Assembly (NCBI RefSeq): GCF_035975855.1 | Contig: NZ_CP109055.1 | Span: 4,650,001 to 4,714,000 of the forward strand | DNA length: 64,000 nt | Direction: 5' to 3' | From: Streptomyces sp. NBC_01304 | Lineage (GTDB): Bacteria > Actinomycetota > Actinomycetes > Streptomycetales > Streptomycetaceae | Part shown: positions 53,190 through 61,417 of the stretch, in pieces | How positions within the stretch are numbered: position 1 is the first letter of the stretch | Layout: each line of letters begins with the position of its first letter | Position numbers and translations under genes: made by a program | Notes under the pieces: generated by a model | Databases searched by the model: none | What the model saw: the letters and a program-made list of their open reading frames with translations, nothing else | What the model was told of the DNA's origin: nothing

Positions 53190-53614
53190 GGCAGGTCGTT
53201 GCCGTAGTAGTAGGGGTCGGCGCCCCAGCTCCAGGTCAGCCAGAGGCTGAGGCTGATCAGGGCGCCGCCGAGTGCGGCGATCCGGGCGAAGAGGCCGAGC
53301 AACGTGCCGATCCCCACGGCGAGTTCACCGAAGGCGATGGCGTACCCGAAACCGACCGGGCTCTTCAGGGCCAGATCGATCAGCCCCGGAATGGCCGCGG
53401 AGTCGCGCAGGCCGCGCATCATGTCGCCGATCGAGTCGGTGCCCGAGGCGGACAGGAAGGCGGAGTCCGTCAGTTTGTCGAGGCCCGCGTAGACGAAGGT
53501 GACCCCGAGGAAGATCCGCAGCGGCAGCAACGCGTACCGGGACGCGGTCTCCTTCCAGCTGCCCGCCGCATCCGCACCCGTACGGGACGGGTCGGTCCGC
53601 ATGCCGTGCGCCAT
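53096..53614 (-). CDS. DoxX family membrane protein
   Basis: The protein has 172 residues from the ATG of MAHGMRTDPSRTGA; AAGGTGG lies about 7 nt upstream, so it is preferred over the GTG four codons earlier. Four helices are typical of DoxX: LLPLRIFLGVTFVYAGLDKL, FGYAIAFGELAVGIGTLLGL, IAALGGALISLSLWLTWSW and LPYLMGWLALVLGGASVFSL. DoxX proteins are linked to thiol stress or quinone oxidation. The 3' end overlaps the small membrane gene. Confidence 0.88.
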   Translation of the reverse strand: MAHGMRTDPSRTGADAAGSWKETASRYALLPLRIFLGVTFVYAGLDKLTDSAFLSASGTDSIGDMMRGLRDSAAIPGLIDLALKSPVGFGYAIAFGELAVGIGTLLGLFARIAALGGALISLSLWLTWSWGADPYYYGNDLPYLMGWLALVLGGASVFSLDSLLRERRRRTP

Positions 53615-53721
53615 GGTGCCCGCCACCTTTCGATTGATCCGTCAACAGACCTCAACAGACCATACGTACAGCGGTTCGGCCCTGCTCACCACAGACGCGG
53701 CACGATCCTGCGCCGCGCGGC

Positions 53722-54987
53722 TCAGTCCATCACCTCGACCGTGACCCGGTTGCTCTCCACCCCCGCGGCGGTCACCACCTGCACCTCCACCTGGCCGGGC
53801 TCCACGTCCACCGGCACCGGCACGGTCAGCACCGCGTCCGTGGGGTTGGTGAATCCGCCCGGCACCGGCACCAGCGGGACGTGCACGTGCACCGCCCCGA
53901 TCCGCACGACCATCCGCGCGAGCCGGTCGGGCGTCTGTGCCCCCGGCGGTACGAAGCCGGCCCCGCGGATCTCGATGTCGTCGCCGGTCCGGATGGGCGC
54001 GTCCAGGTCCCCGGCCTCGCGGGCCCGCACCACGGAGAGGATCACCGGCCGCCCGCCCTCGGCGTACTTCCCCGCCACATACGTCGCCGCCGAGACAAGG
54101 ACCAGGAGCGCGAGCCCCCACGGCAGATCCGGCAGCTGCTCGGGCCGCCGGGCCAGGCGCACCCCCGCGAACAGCACGGCGACCGCGCTGACGAGGGCGT
54201 ACTGGGCATCGGCGAAGTTGCCGCGGCCCGCGTCGTCGGTGAGCAGATCGGCGGCGCGCGGCCGGTCGGCGCGCACCTTCTGCAGGCGCTGGCCCTGTAC
54301 GCGCAGCGCGACGACGCGACGTACCAGCACGGCGACCGCACACACCACGGCCAGTACGGTCAACACCCCCGCCCCGCGCGCGAGTTCGAGCCCCGCGATG
54401 AGCGCGTCGCGCTCCCCGGGCCCGGAGGCGAAGGCCAGCTCCCAGGCCAGTACGAGCACCGCGAAGACGACCAGCAGCACCCACCCGGCGGCCACGGCGC
54501 GCGAGGTGGAGAGACGGTTGTCCTCCCCGATCACCGGCGCGAGCACCCCGCCCCGTGCCCGGTGCAGCTGCGCGACCGCCGCGAGCGCGCCCCCGACCAG
54601 GAGCGCGGCGAGCATCCCCGCGGTGCGCGCGGCCGTCCAGCCCGCCCCGATCGCGGTCAGCGCCTGCACCAGGAGCAGGGCGCCCACCGCGCCGGTGAGC
54701 ACCTGGAGGGTGCGCCGCCAGAGGAGGTGCAGCCAGGCCTCGCCCTCGGCGCGGCTGCGTGTCGCGACTTCTGCCGCGGACTGGGTCAGCTCGTCCGACA
54801 CCCACTGCCGGGACGCGCCCGCGGAGTGCGCGAGCGCGGCGGGCAGCCCCTCGCCGGTCGCCAACTCGTCGCGCCTGGCGCTGAATTCGGCAACGGCCCG
54901 CCGGTGCCCCTCGCGCGCACCGTGCGGACAGTCGCCGCAGGTGCAGCCGCCCCCGTGCACGCTCTGTCTCGCCACTTGCACTGCCAC
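53722..54987 (-). CDS. Polytopic membrane protein with C-terminal Ig/TIG-like domain
   Basis: The protein has 421 residues if started at the GTG of VAVQVARQSVHGGGC; the frame is open 41 codons further upstream to 55110. A perfect TTGACA (55096-55101, minus strand) lies inside that extension, which favours the shorter form. A Cys-rich start (GGGCTCGDCPHG) precedes about eight hydrophobic helices in four pairs (90-330). The last 90 residues are soluble and beta-rich (GDDIEIRGAGFVPPG ... VEPGQVEVQVVTAAGVESNR), resembling a TIG/IPT fold. The function is unknown. Confidence 0.72.
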   Translation of the reverse strand: MAVQVARQSVHGGGCTCGDCPHGAREGHRRAVAEFSARRDELATGEGLPAALAHSAGASRQWVSDELTQSAAEVATRSRAEGEAWLHLLWRRTLQVLTGAVGALLLVQALTAIGAGWTAARTAGMLAALLVGGALAAVAQLHRARGGVLAPVIGEDNRLSTSRAVAAGWVLLVVFAVLVLAWELAFASGPGERDALIAGLELARGAGVLTVLAVVCAVAVLVRRVVALRVQGQRLQKVRADRPRAADLLTDDAGRGNFADAQYALVSAVAVLFAGVRLARRPEQLPDLPWGLALLVLVSAATYVAGKYAEGGRPVILSVVRAREAGDLDAPIRTGDDIEIRGAGFVPPGAQTPDRLARMVVRIGAVHVHVPLVPVPGGFTNPTDAVLTVPVPVDVEPGQVEVQVVTAAGVESNRVTVEVMD

Positions 54988-55160
54988 GCGCGAACCCCGT
55001 CCGTCCCTCGTCCGTACGCAGCCGCATATCGGGCCGTGTACCTGATCGTGTACCGAGTCGTGAACTTCCTTGCAGAGACAGGGAATTGTGCCGTATGTCA
55101 ACGGCTTCACATACAGGTCGTCAGGTCAGAGCGAGTGATTGCCCGGTCGGTACGTTGACT

Positions 55161-56270
55161 TCAGCGCCGTACGGCATCCGGAGCCAACACCCCTACGATG
55201 AACGGCACATGCTTGCGCGCGGCCGCGATCAGCACCTGCCGCCCGGCGCCGTCACGGCATTCCACGACGTCGTACGCGTCCGCCACCTGGCGCGGATCGT
55301 CCCGGTACGGCGGCCGCACCCGCTGCACCGTCAGGTCGCCCGGCAGCTCCTGGCGCGTCTCGGCGCCGACCGGCGGGGCGCAGGTCGCCTCGAGGACTCC
55401 CCGACCGACCACCAGACGCCGGACGTTGCCGGAGTAGGGGGCGTCGACAGCCGCGTACGGAACGTCGCCGAGCACGATCCCCGGGAAGGTCTTCGTGCCA
55501 GTGCCCCGCAGGAACTTGGGCTTGACCTTGATGCCTTCGGGCCGGTCCCGGTACCGCAGCACGAGCGGCAGCAGGAGCGCCACCACCGGCACGGACGCGA
55601 GCGCCCCGACGGCCGCGGCGGTCCAGCGCGAGCCGAACACCTCGGGCACCATGATCCCGGCCAGGAACCACACCGGGGCCGCCAACACCATCCAGGCCCC
55701 GAGCAGCCCCGCCTGCCAGGGATGGCGTACCCGCGTCCGCGCGGCCCAGCGCGGGGTCGCCCAGGCGAGAGCAAGAAGACCCGATCCGAACGGCAGCAGG
55801 CCGAGCCCGACGGCCCCGGCCACACTGCTGTTGATCTCCGGGTGGGCGTGGGTGCGCTGCCTCGCGCCGGCCGCGGTGGCGACGTAGCGGATCTCTCCCC
55901 GCCAGCGCACCACCGTCACCCGGTCACCCGGACCGACGGAGCCGTACACCGGATCGTCGTCGTCCAGCCTGACGTCCGCCTCGGGCGCACTGCCCTCCCG
56001 CAGGGTGAGGTAGTACCGGGTGGACTTCTTCCGGCGCTCCGCCCGCTTGTCCTCGACGGTCGCCTGCCCCGACCGCAGACAGTCCTCGCCGCGCTCCCCG
56101 GCCGGGCACGCCCGGGCCGCCCGGAAGTCCGTCACCTCGGCCTCGGACCTCGGCTGCACCACCGCGAGCAGGAACGCGGCCACCATGAGGCACACCGCTC
56201 CGGCCACGACCGACACGATCGTCCGCGCCCGGCCCGGCCGGGTTCCGTCCGCCCCCGTCACCCCACCCAT
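55161..56270 (-). CDS. Membrane protein of unknown function
   Basis: The protein has 369 residues from the ATG of MGGVTGADGTRPGRAR. It has a first helix at about 17-40 (TIVSVVAGAVCLMVAAFLLA) and an extracytoplasmic loop with a Cys pair (ARACPAGERGEDCL). A beta-like block is DPVYGSVGPGDRVTVVRWRG. Three more helices lie at 150-250 (VGLGLLPFGSGLLALAWA, AWMVLAAPVWFLAGIMV, AVGALASVPVVALLLPLVL), followed by a soluble C terminus. It is 17 bp downstream of the aldolase-like gene on the same strand, so probably co-transcribed. I do not recognise the family. Confidence 0.75.
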   Translation of the reverse strand: MGGVTGADGTRPGRARTIVSVVAGAVCLMVAAFLLAVVQPRSEAEVTDFRAARACPAGERGEDCLRSGQATVEDKRAERRKKSTRYYLTLREGSAPEADVRLDDDDPVYGSVGPGDRVTVVRWRGEIRYVATAAGARQRTHAHPEINSSVAGAVGLGLLPFGSGLLALAWATPRWAARTRVRHPWQAGLLGAWMVLAAPVWFLAGIMVPEVFGSRWTAAAVGALASVPVVALLLPLVLRYRDRPEGIKVKPKFLRGTGTKTFPGIVLGDVPYAAVDAPYSGNVRRLVVGRGVLEATCAPPVGAETRQELPGDLTVQRVRPPYRDDPRQVADAYDVVECRDGAGRQVLIAAARKHVPFIVGVLAPDAVRR

Positions 56271-56287
56271 TGCACGCACACTCCCGC

Positions 56288-57088
56288 TCAGGACAGCAGG
56301 TCCGGCTCCCCCCTGCTGATGTCCTGCCACAATGCCTGATAGCTGATCCAGGCGACCAGATCGCTGCCGAGTTGCTCCCGCATCGAGACCGCCTGCTTGT
56401 GGTCGATCAGGATGGGCCGCCCGGCCGCCCGCGCGTCCAGCTGCACCTGGCAGGAGCGCTCCATGGTGAGGAACCACCAGGCCGCCGCGTCCACCGTGTC
56501 GCCGACGGTGAGCAGCCCGTGGTTGCGCAGGATCAGGGCCTTGTGGGCGCCGAGCGCGTCCGCGATCCGGCGGCCCTCCTCGGCGTCCACGGCCACGCCC
56601 GTCACGGAGTTGTAGAGCGCGTGGTCCGCGTAGAAGGCGCAGGCCTCCTGGGTGATCGGGTCGAGCAGCTCGCCGAGCGTGGACAGGGCGCGGCCCTTCA
56701 GCGAGTGACAGTGAGCCACCGCGACCACGTCCGGCCGCGCGGCGTGCACCTGCGCGTGCACCGTGAAGGCGGCCTGGTTCACATGGGAGCGGCCCTGGAC
56801 GACCTGTCCCTCGCCGTTGACCAGGATCAGATCGCTCACGGTGATGTGCTTGAAGGGCATCCCGAAGGGGTTCACCCAGTAGCAGTCAGTGAACTCCGGG
56901 TCCCGCGCGGTGATGTGGCCCGAGACGCCGTCCTCGAAACCGAACCGCCCGAAGAGCCGCAGCGCCCCCGCAAGCCGCTCCTTGCGATGGCGCCGCTCGT
57001 CGGCGAGCGACTCGTGGACGGGCGGCAGGGAGAACTGCAGCTGGTCGGTGGGTATCGGCGTGGGCTGGCCGGGCGCGTGCGTCGACAT
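56288..57088 (-). CDS. Class II aldolase/adducin-family protein
   Basis: The protein has 266 residues from the ATG of MSTHAPGQPTPIPTD. The zinc-binding histidines expected in the family are present in VVAVAHCHSLKGRALSTLG and later LRNHGLLTVGDTVDAA. The acidic residue in the GFEDGVSGHITARDPE opening is also typical. Members act on phosphorylated sugars or as decarboxylases; the substrate is not evident. It starts the two-gene unit with the membrane protein at 55161. No strong ribosome site is visible at the start. Confidence 0.87.
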   Translation of the reverse strand: MSTHAPGQPTPIPTDQLQFSLPPVHESLADERRHRKERLAGALRLFGRFGFEDGVSGHITARDPEFTDCYWVNPFGMPFKHITVSDLILVNGEGQVVQGRSHVNQAAFTVHAQVHAARPDVVAVAHCHSLKGRALSTLGELLDPITQEACAFYADHALYNSVTGVAVDAEEGRRIADALGAHKALILRNHGLLTVGDTVDAAAWWFLTMERSCQVQLDARAAGRPILIDHKQAVSMREQLGSDLVAWISYQALWQDISRGEPDLLS

Positions 57089-57185
57089 GGACCGGAAGGT
57101 ACCTGTGAGTAGCACAGGAGGACAGAGCCAGGCTGTGAAGAGAGTGAGCCGACCGCGCCGAATTCTTCGGGAATCCAGAAAGAAT

Positions 57186-57204
57186 CCAGACAGGAGGTGT
57201 CTGG
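57186..57204. promoter_or_regulatory. Operator-like palindrome CCAGACA-N5-TGTCTGG
   Basis: Perfect 7-bp arms enclose GGAGG in the divergent region between the aldolase-like and PPOX genes, 22 bp before the ATG at 57226. The GGAGG is too far from that ATG to be its ribosome site. An A/T-richer patch with AGAATTC-like wording lies just upstream. Confidence 0.4.
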
Positions 57205-57225
57205 TATTCGCTCCACACTGAACGC

Positions 57226-57702
57226 ATGTCGTTCAACTGGGAAGCCTTCACCGCAGCCGAACCGACCCTCGCGAAGACCGTCGAAGACCGCTTCACCGCC
57301 TTCACCCACCACACCCTCGCGACCCTCCGCAAGGACGGCACCCCGCGTCTGACGGGGCTCGAAGTCCGTTTCCTGGCAGGCGAGTTCTGGCTCGGCATGA
57401 TGCCGGGCTCGGCCAAGGCACTCGACCTGCAACGCGACCCTCGCTTCAGCATCATGGCCAACCCGGGCGCCGGCGGTGACATGCCCGACGGCGACGCCCG
57501 CATCGCGGGCCGCGCGATCGAGGTGACCGACCCGGAGGTCCGGGCGCGCTACACGGGCGTGGTCGATCCGCCCGACCCGGACTCCTTCCACCTCTTCCGT
57601 ACGGAGCTGACCGAGGTGGTCAGGACGTACCTGGAGGCGAACGAGATCGTCGTCGACCTCTGGAAGCCGGGCCGGCAGGTGCGTTCGTTCCGCAGGTCGT
57701 AG
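57226..57702 (+). CDS. Pyridoxamine-5'-phosphate-oxidase-like flavin-binding protein
   Basis: The protein has 158 residues. A split-barrel fold is suggested by HTLATLRKDGTPRLTGLEVR, FWLGMMPGSAKALDLQRDPR and FSIMANP, the pattern of PPOX-type FMN- or F420-binding proteins. The substrate is unknown. It is a single gene divergent from the aldolase-like gene and ends at the strong hairpin at 57713-57753. Confidence 0.85.
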   Translation: MSFNWEAFTAAEPTLAKTVEDRFTAFTHHTLATLRKDGTPRLTGLEVRFLAGEFWLGMMPGSAKALDLQRDPRFSIMANPGAGGDMPDGDARIAGRAIEVTDPEVRARYTGVVDPPDPDSFHLFRTELTEVVRTYLEANEIVVDLWKPGRQVRSFRRS

Positions 57703-57712
57703 CCGTACGCAG

Positions 57713-57753
57713 CCGAAGGCGCCGCCCGCATCCCGCGCGGGCGGCGCCTTCGG
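57713..57753. terminator. Bidirectional terminator PPOX / guaA
   Basis: A perfect 17-bp GC-rich stem (57713-57729 with 57737-57753) with a 7-nt loop lies between the convergent stops at 57702 and 57774. Confidence 0.88.
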
Positions 57754-57773
57754 TCACGTACTGCCGGTGGGAA

Positions 57774-59378
57774 CTACTCCCACTCGATGGTGCCCGGCGG
57801 CTTGCTCGTCACGTCGAGCACCACGCGGTTCACATCGGCCACCTCGTTGGTGATCCGGGTCGAGATCTTCGCGAGCACCTCGTACGGCATCCGCGTCCAG
57901 TCCGCCGTCATGGCGTCCTCGGACGAGACGGGGCGCAGGACGATCGGGTGGCCGTACGTCCGGCCGTCACCCTGCACGCCCACGCTGCGCACGTCCGCGA
58001 GCAGGACGACCGGGCACTGCCAGATGTCCCGGTCGAGGCCGGCCGCGGTGAGCTCCTCGCGGGCGATGGCGTCGGCCTCGCGCAGCAGGTCCAGGCGCTC
58101 CTTGGTGACCTCGCCGACGATGCGGATGCCGAGGCCGGGGCCCGGGAAGGGCTGGCGCTGGACGATCTCGTCCGGCAGGCCGAGCTCCTGGCCGACCATG
58201 CGGACCTCGTCCTTGAACAGCTTGCGCAGCGGCTCGACGAGCTCGAACTCGATGTCGTCGGGGAGGCCGCCGACGTTGTGGTGCGACTTGATGTTGGCGG
58301 TGCCGGTGCCGCCACCGGACTCGACCACGTCCGGGTACAGCGTGCCCTGCACGAGGAAGCCGACCGCCGGACCCGCGTCGGCGATGATGTCGGCCTGCGC
58401 CTGCTCGAAGACCCGGATGAACTCGCGGCCGATGATCTTTCGCTTGGTCTCGGGGTCGGAGACACCGGCCAGCGCGTTCAGGAAGCGCTCCTCGGCGTCG
58501 ACGACCACGAGGTTCGCGCCGGTCGCGGCCACGAAGTCCTTCTCGACCTGCTCGGTCTCGCCCTTGCGCATCAGCCCGTGGTCGACGTACACGCACGTCA
58601 GCTGGGAGCCGATGGCCTTCTGCACGAGCGCCGCGGCGACCGCCGAGTCCACGCCGCCGGACAGGCCGCAGATGGCGCGCTTGTCGCCGACCTGCTCGCG
58701 GATGAGGGCGACCTGCTCCTCGATGACATTGCCGGTGGTCCAGTTCGGGGTGAGCCCCGCGCCCCGGTACAGGAAGTGCTCGAGCACCTGCTGGCCGTGC
58801 GTGGAGTGCATGACCTCCGGGTGGTACTGGACGCCGTACAGCTTCTTCTCGTCGTTCTCGAAGGCGGCGACCGGTACGACGTCGGTGGACGCCGAGACGG
58901 TGAAGCCCTCGGGGGCGGCGGAGCAGGCGTCGCCGTGCGACATCCACACGGACTGCTCGTCCGGGGTGCCCTCGAAGAGGGTCGAGCCGGACTTGCTCAC
59001 GTGCAGCGGCGTACGTCCGTACTCACGGGCGCCGTTGTCGTCGACGGTGCCGCCGAGCGTCGTGGCCATGAGCTGGAAGCCGTAGCACATGCCGAAGACC
59101 GGGACCCCGGCCTCGAAGAGCTCGCGGTCGAGGCGGGGCGCGCCCGGCGCGTACACCGACGAGGGGCCGCCGGACAGGATGATCGCCGCGGGGTTCTTGG
59201 CGAGCATCTCGGCGACCGGCATGGTGCTGGGCACGATCTCGCTGTAGACCCGGGCCTCACGCACACGGCGGGCGATGAGCTGGGCGTACTGGGCGCCGAA
59301 GTCGACGACCAGGACGGTGTCGGGAGCGGCGGCAGCGGGGGCCGCTCCGGCGTCGGCGGAGGGGGAGGCTGGGGGCAC
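57774..59378 (-). CDS. guaA: GMP synthase (glutamine-hydrolysing)
   Basis: The protein has 534 residues from GTG ([15 protein letters not shown]), with GGAAGG about 9 nt upstream. It converts XMP to GMP. The class I glutamine amidotransferase domain has nucleophile Cys98 in GMCYG and HPE at 186-188. The ATP pyrophosphatase domain has the P-loop SGGVDS at 240-245, and the C terminus ends IEWE. The Ala-rich N-terminal 18 residues are an actinobacterial extension. It is monocistronic and ends at 57713-57753. Confidence 0.97.
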   Translation of the reverse strand: MPPASPSADAGAAPAAAAPDTVLVVDFGAQYAQLIARRVREARVYSEIVPSTMPVAEMLAKNPAAIILSGGPSSVYAPGAPRLDRELFEAGVPVFGMCYGFQLMATTLGGTVDDNGAREYGRTPLHVSKSGSTLFEGTPDEQSVWMSHGDACSAAPEGFTVSASTDVVPVAAFENDEKKLYGVQYHPEVMHSTHGQQVLEHFLYRGAGLTPNWTTGNVIEEQVALIREQVGDKRAICGLSGGVDSAVAAALVQKAIGSQLTCVYVDHGLMRKGETEQVEKDFVAATGANLVVVDAEERFLNALAGVSDPETKRKIIGREFIRVFEQAQADIIADAGPAVGFLVQGTLYPDVVESGGGTGTANIKSHHNVGGLPDDIEFELVEPLRKLFKDEVRMVGQELGLPDEIVQRQPFPGPGLGIRIVGEVTKERLDLLREADAIAREELTAAGLDRDIWQCPVVLLADVRSVGVQGDGRTYGHPIVLRPVSSEDAMTADWTRMPYEVLAKISTRITNEVADVNRVVLDVTSKPPGTIEWE

Positions 59379-59496
59379 GGCGGCGGCCTTCCGGCATCGA
59401 GCAGGGAACTGCAGCGTGCAGAGCAGGGTTCTGCGAGCAGGGATCTGCAGGTGTCTGGTGTTTCGTCGATTCTAACGGGGCTCGGGACCGCCTTTT

Positions 59497-59567
59497 CGTC
59501 TCACCATCCGAACCCGGACTGCCCCGGATGGCGTCTCACCATCCGAACCCCGGCCGGTCCCGGATTG
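59497..59567. repeat. 35-bp tandem duplication upstream of guaA
   Basis: CGTCTCACCATCCGAACCC begins at 59497 and again at 59532. Both copies continue with related G/C wording ending GGATGG or GGATTG. It lies in the divergent region between guaA and the chorismate mutase leader. Confidence 0.8.
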
Positions 59568-59601
59568 ACCGGGCCCGCGCCCGTGGGGTCATACTGTTCC
59601 C

Positions 59602-59673
59602 GTGACCAAGCACCTCAGCTTCCTCTTTACCTATGGCAACCGGCCCGCCGGCTGCCATGGTCGAGCTGCTTGA
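59602..59673 (+). CDS. Putative Phe/Tyr leader peptide upstream of chorismate mutase
   Basis: This short frame of 23 codons starts at GTG and reads VTKHLSFLFTYGNRPAGCHG plus RAA, then TGA at 671-673 of the 59 kb block. It holds two Phe codons and one Tyr codon in a five-residue stretch (F-L-F-T-Y at 59620-59634). It is followed by a terminator hairpin and then the chorismate mutase gene. TACTGT just upstream (59592-59597) could be a -10 element that makes it nearly leaderless. The layout is that of an amino-acid attenuator of the pheL kind. Confidence 0.6.
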   Translation: MTKHLSFLFTYGNRPAGCHGRAA

Positions 59674-59696
59674 TCCACTGACAAGCGACTTCCCAG

Positions 59697-59724
59697 GCGC
59701 CCCGGGCCGACAGGCCCGGGGCGC
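59697..59724 (+). terminator. Attenuator terminator before chorismate mutase
   Basis: A perfect 12-bp GC stem (59697-59708 with 59713-59724) with a GACA loop is followed by GCTGTG-TTTT. A competing pairing is available: CGGCCCG (59641-59647) is the exact complement of CGGGCCG (59703-59709), which would destroy the left arm. A ribosome stalled on the Phe/Tyr codons leaves 59641-59647 free, and one that finishes at 59673 covers it. Confidence 0.65.
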
Positions 59725-59780
59725 GCTGTGTTTTCCGGGCCGAGTCGCCGCTCGGGGCCTACGCACCAAGGAGCCCCGCC

Positions 59781-60068
59781 ATGACCACCACCACGACCGA
59801 GAAGACCGGCGCCCGCACGACCGAGGCCGCCGACCTCATCGGCAACGCCCGGACACGCATCGACGCCCTCGACGACCGCATCATCGGTCTCGTACAGGAA
59901 CGGATGGCCGTCTCGGCGGTGATCCAGGAGGCGCGGATCACATCGGGCGGCCGCCGCGTGAACCTCTCCCGCGAGATGGAAGTCCTCGCCCACTACAGCG
60001 ACGCCGTGGGCAAGCCGGGCACCGCGCTCGCCATGACGCTGCTGGAGCTGTGCCGGGGCCGGATCTGA
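59781..60068 (+). CDS. AroQ-type chorismate mutase
   Basis: The protein has 95 residues, with AAGGAG 7 nt before the ATG. It is a single helical AroQ domain (ARTRIDALDDRIIGLVQERM, then AVSAVIQEAR and VNLSREMEVLAHY), with the basic active-site residues expected in the first helix. It converts chorismate to prephenate at the branch to Phe and Tyr. No dehydratase or dehydrogenase is fused or adjacent. It is preceded by the Phe/Tyr leader and terminator. Confidence 0.92.
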   Translation: MTTTTTEKTGARTTEAADLIGNARTRIDALDDRIIGLVQERMAVSAVIQEARITSGGRRVNLSREMEVLAHYSDAVGKPGTALAMTLLELCRGRI

Positions 60069-60570
60069 GGGCCGGTCCGAGGGGCCGGACCTGAGTTCGG
60101 GCGCGCTCTCACCCGTACGGCGCGTGACCGGTGAGCGACGGACTTCGTTGGTCCCGGTGTCCGTGCCAGCCAGGGGCGGGCCCGTAGAAACCACGCGTGG
60201 CTCCGCTGGAGCGATGAGACGTACGGATCGGCTGTGCCGGTGTCGTACGTCGTGGGACCTCGCTTCAGTTCGTGACCGGACAGCAGGGGACAGCAGCCCG
60301 GTCACATTGAGAAAGATTGGCCGGCTCCGGGGACGCCCGGGGCCGGCCAACGGTTCTTCTGGCCGAAACGGTTGCGCGGGCCGCGAATCATCCACCACGA
60401 TGCGTAGAGGCACGCAGTCCCAACTGCCGTACTCCACAAGCCTATTGCCAAAGGTCGAGACCAGCCGCGCGCCCCTCGTGCGCCGGGTCGCCGACCAGCT
60501 CCCGCATCCAGCGGCGCACCCCCCGGCGCCGCTCCGCAACACCGACTCTGCCCTGACGTCGGTGTGGCAG
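60069..60570. other. 500-bp gap with strong RNA-type hairpins, no gene recognised
   Basis: Downstream of chorismate mutase, GTGACCGG and CCGGTCAC (about 60274-60307) form one hairpin. A second 15-bp stem with a single G-T pair lies at 60317-60331 with 60336-60350, followed by CGGTTCTTCT. The second looks like an intrinsic terminator 250 bp past the gene. A small RNA or a long 3' leader is possible. The minus strand holds a long open frame that resembles nothing known to me. Confidence 0.4.
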
Positions 60571-60607
60571 CGAAGGGCCCCGCGGATCCGCTCCGCGGGG
60601 CCCTTCG
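60571..60607 (-). terminator. Terminator of the lipoprotein pair
   Basis: A perfect 16-bp stem (60571-60586 with 60592-60607) with a 5-nt loop begins 28 bp past the minus-strand stop at 60635. Confidence 0.85.
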
Positions 60608-60634
60608 CCGTGCCCAACCAACTTTCGGGGCAAG

Positions 60635-61417
60635 CTACTTGGCGACCTGCTCCAGCTTGGTCAGCTGAGCGTCGATCAGCTTCTGCGGAACCGTGCCGGG
60701 AGTGCTGCTCCCGATGTTGCCGGAGTAGAAGACGGCCACGGTCGAGCCACTGCGGAAGACGTTGAACGTCACCGCCTGGGTGTCCCCGTCGTCGCCCTTC
60801 GTCATCATGCTGTACGCGACGCCCTCGTCGCCGCCCTTCGGGTCGGGCAGCGCCTTGGTCTGGGAGAACCCACCACCGTCGGCGTCGAACTTCTGGCACT
60901 TGCCCACGGCGGCGCGCACATCGGCGACGATCTTCGTCGCATCGGCCTGCTCGTGCGCGAGCAGCCCGACGATGTTCATCGAGGAGAAGTCCGTGGGCAT
61001 CCCCATGGCCGCGGCGCGGGCCTTGGCCTCCGGGTGGCTGTTGATGGTGGCGGCGTCGGCGAGCGCCTGGCACTCCGCACCCACCGTGATCGGCTTCTCC
61101 AGGTCCCCGCCGGGGCCGCCGTCGAACTTGAGGCCCGGCACGTCGCTGCCCGAGACGAGGGCCTTCTTCAACTGGGCCTCGGTGAGCGGCCCGGCGCCCT
61201 TCGGCTCCTCGGAGGGCTTGTCGGAGGGCTCGTCCGAAGCCTTGTCGTCGCCTCCGCCGGTGGTGCCGGCCGAGGCACCCTTGGACGGCTTGGTCGGCTT
61301 GTCGTCGGCCTTGTCGTCGCCCCCGCCACAGGCGGCGGTGAACCCGAGGGCGGCCACGACGGAGGCGGCAAGGAGTACTCGGGAAACGGTGGACCTCGTG
61401 GACTTCAACGTGCTCAC
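60635..61417 (-). CDS. Lipoprotein, paralogue of the next gene
   Basis: The protein has 260 residues from GTG, overlapping the upstream stop by 4 nt (GTGA). The signal peptide ends in the lipobox TAAC, followed by GGGDDKADDKPTKP. An Asp/Lys/Pro/Ser linker reaches about 75. The mature domain begins LTEAQLKKALVSGSDVPGLK and includes LLAHEQADATKIVADVRAAV, SGSTVAVFYSGN and C-terminal IDAQLTKLEQ. It shares layout and wording with its neighbour. I recognise no function; it looks like a surface sensor or scaffold lipoprotein. Confidence 0.83.
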   Translation of the reverse strand: MSTLKSTRSTVSRVLLAASVVAALGFTAACGGGDDKADDKPTKPSKGASAGTTGGGDDKASDEPSDKPSEEPKGAGPLTEAQLKKALVSGSDVPGLKFDGGPGGDLEKPITVGAECQALADAATINSHPEAKARAAAMGMPTDFSSMNIVGLLAHEQADATKIVADVRAAVGKCQKFDADGGGFSQTKALPDPKGGDEGVAYSMMTKGDDGDTQAVTFNVFRSGSTVAVFYSGNIGSSTPGTVPQKLIDAQLTKLEQVAK

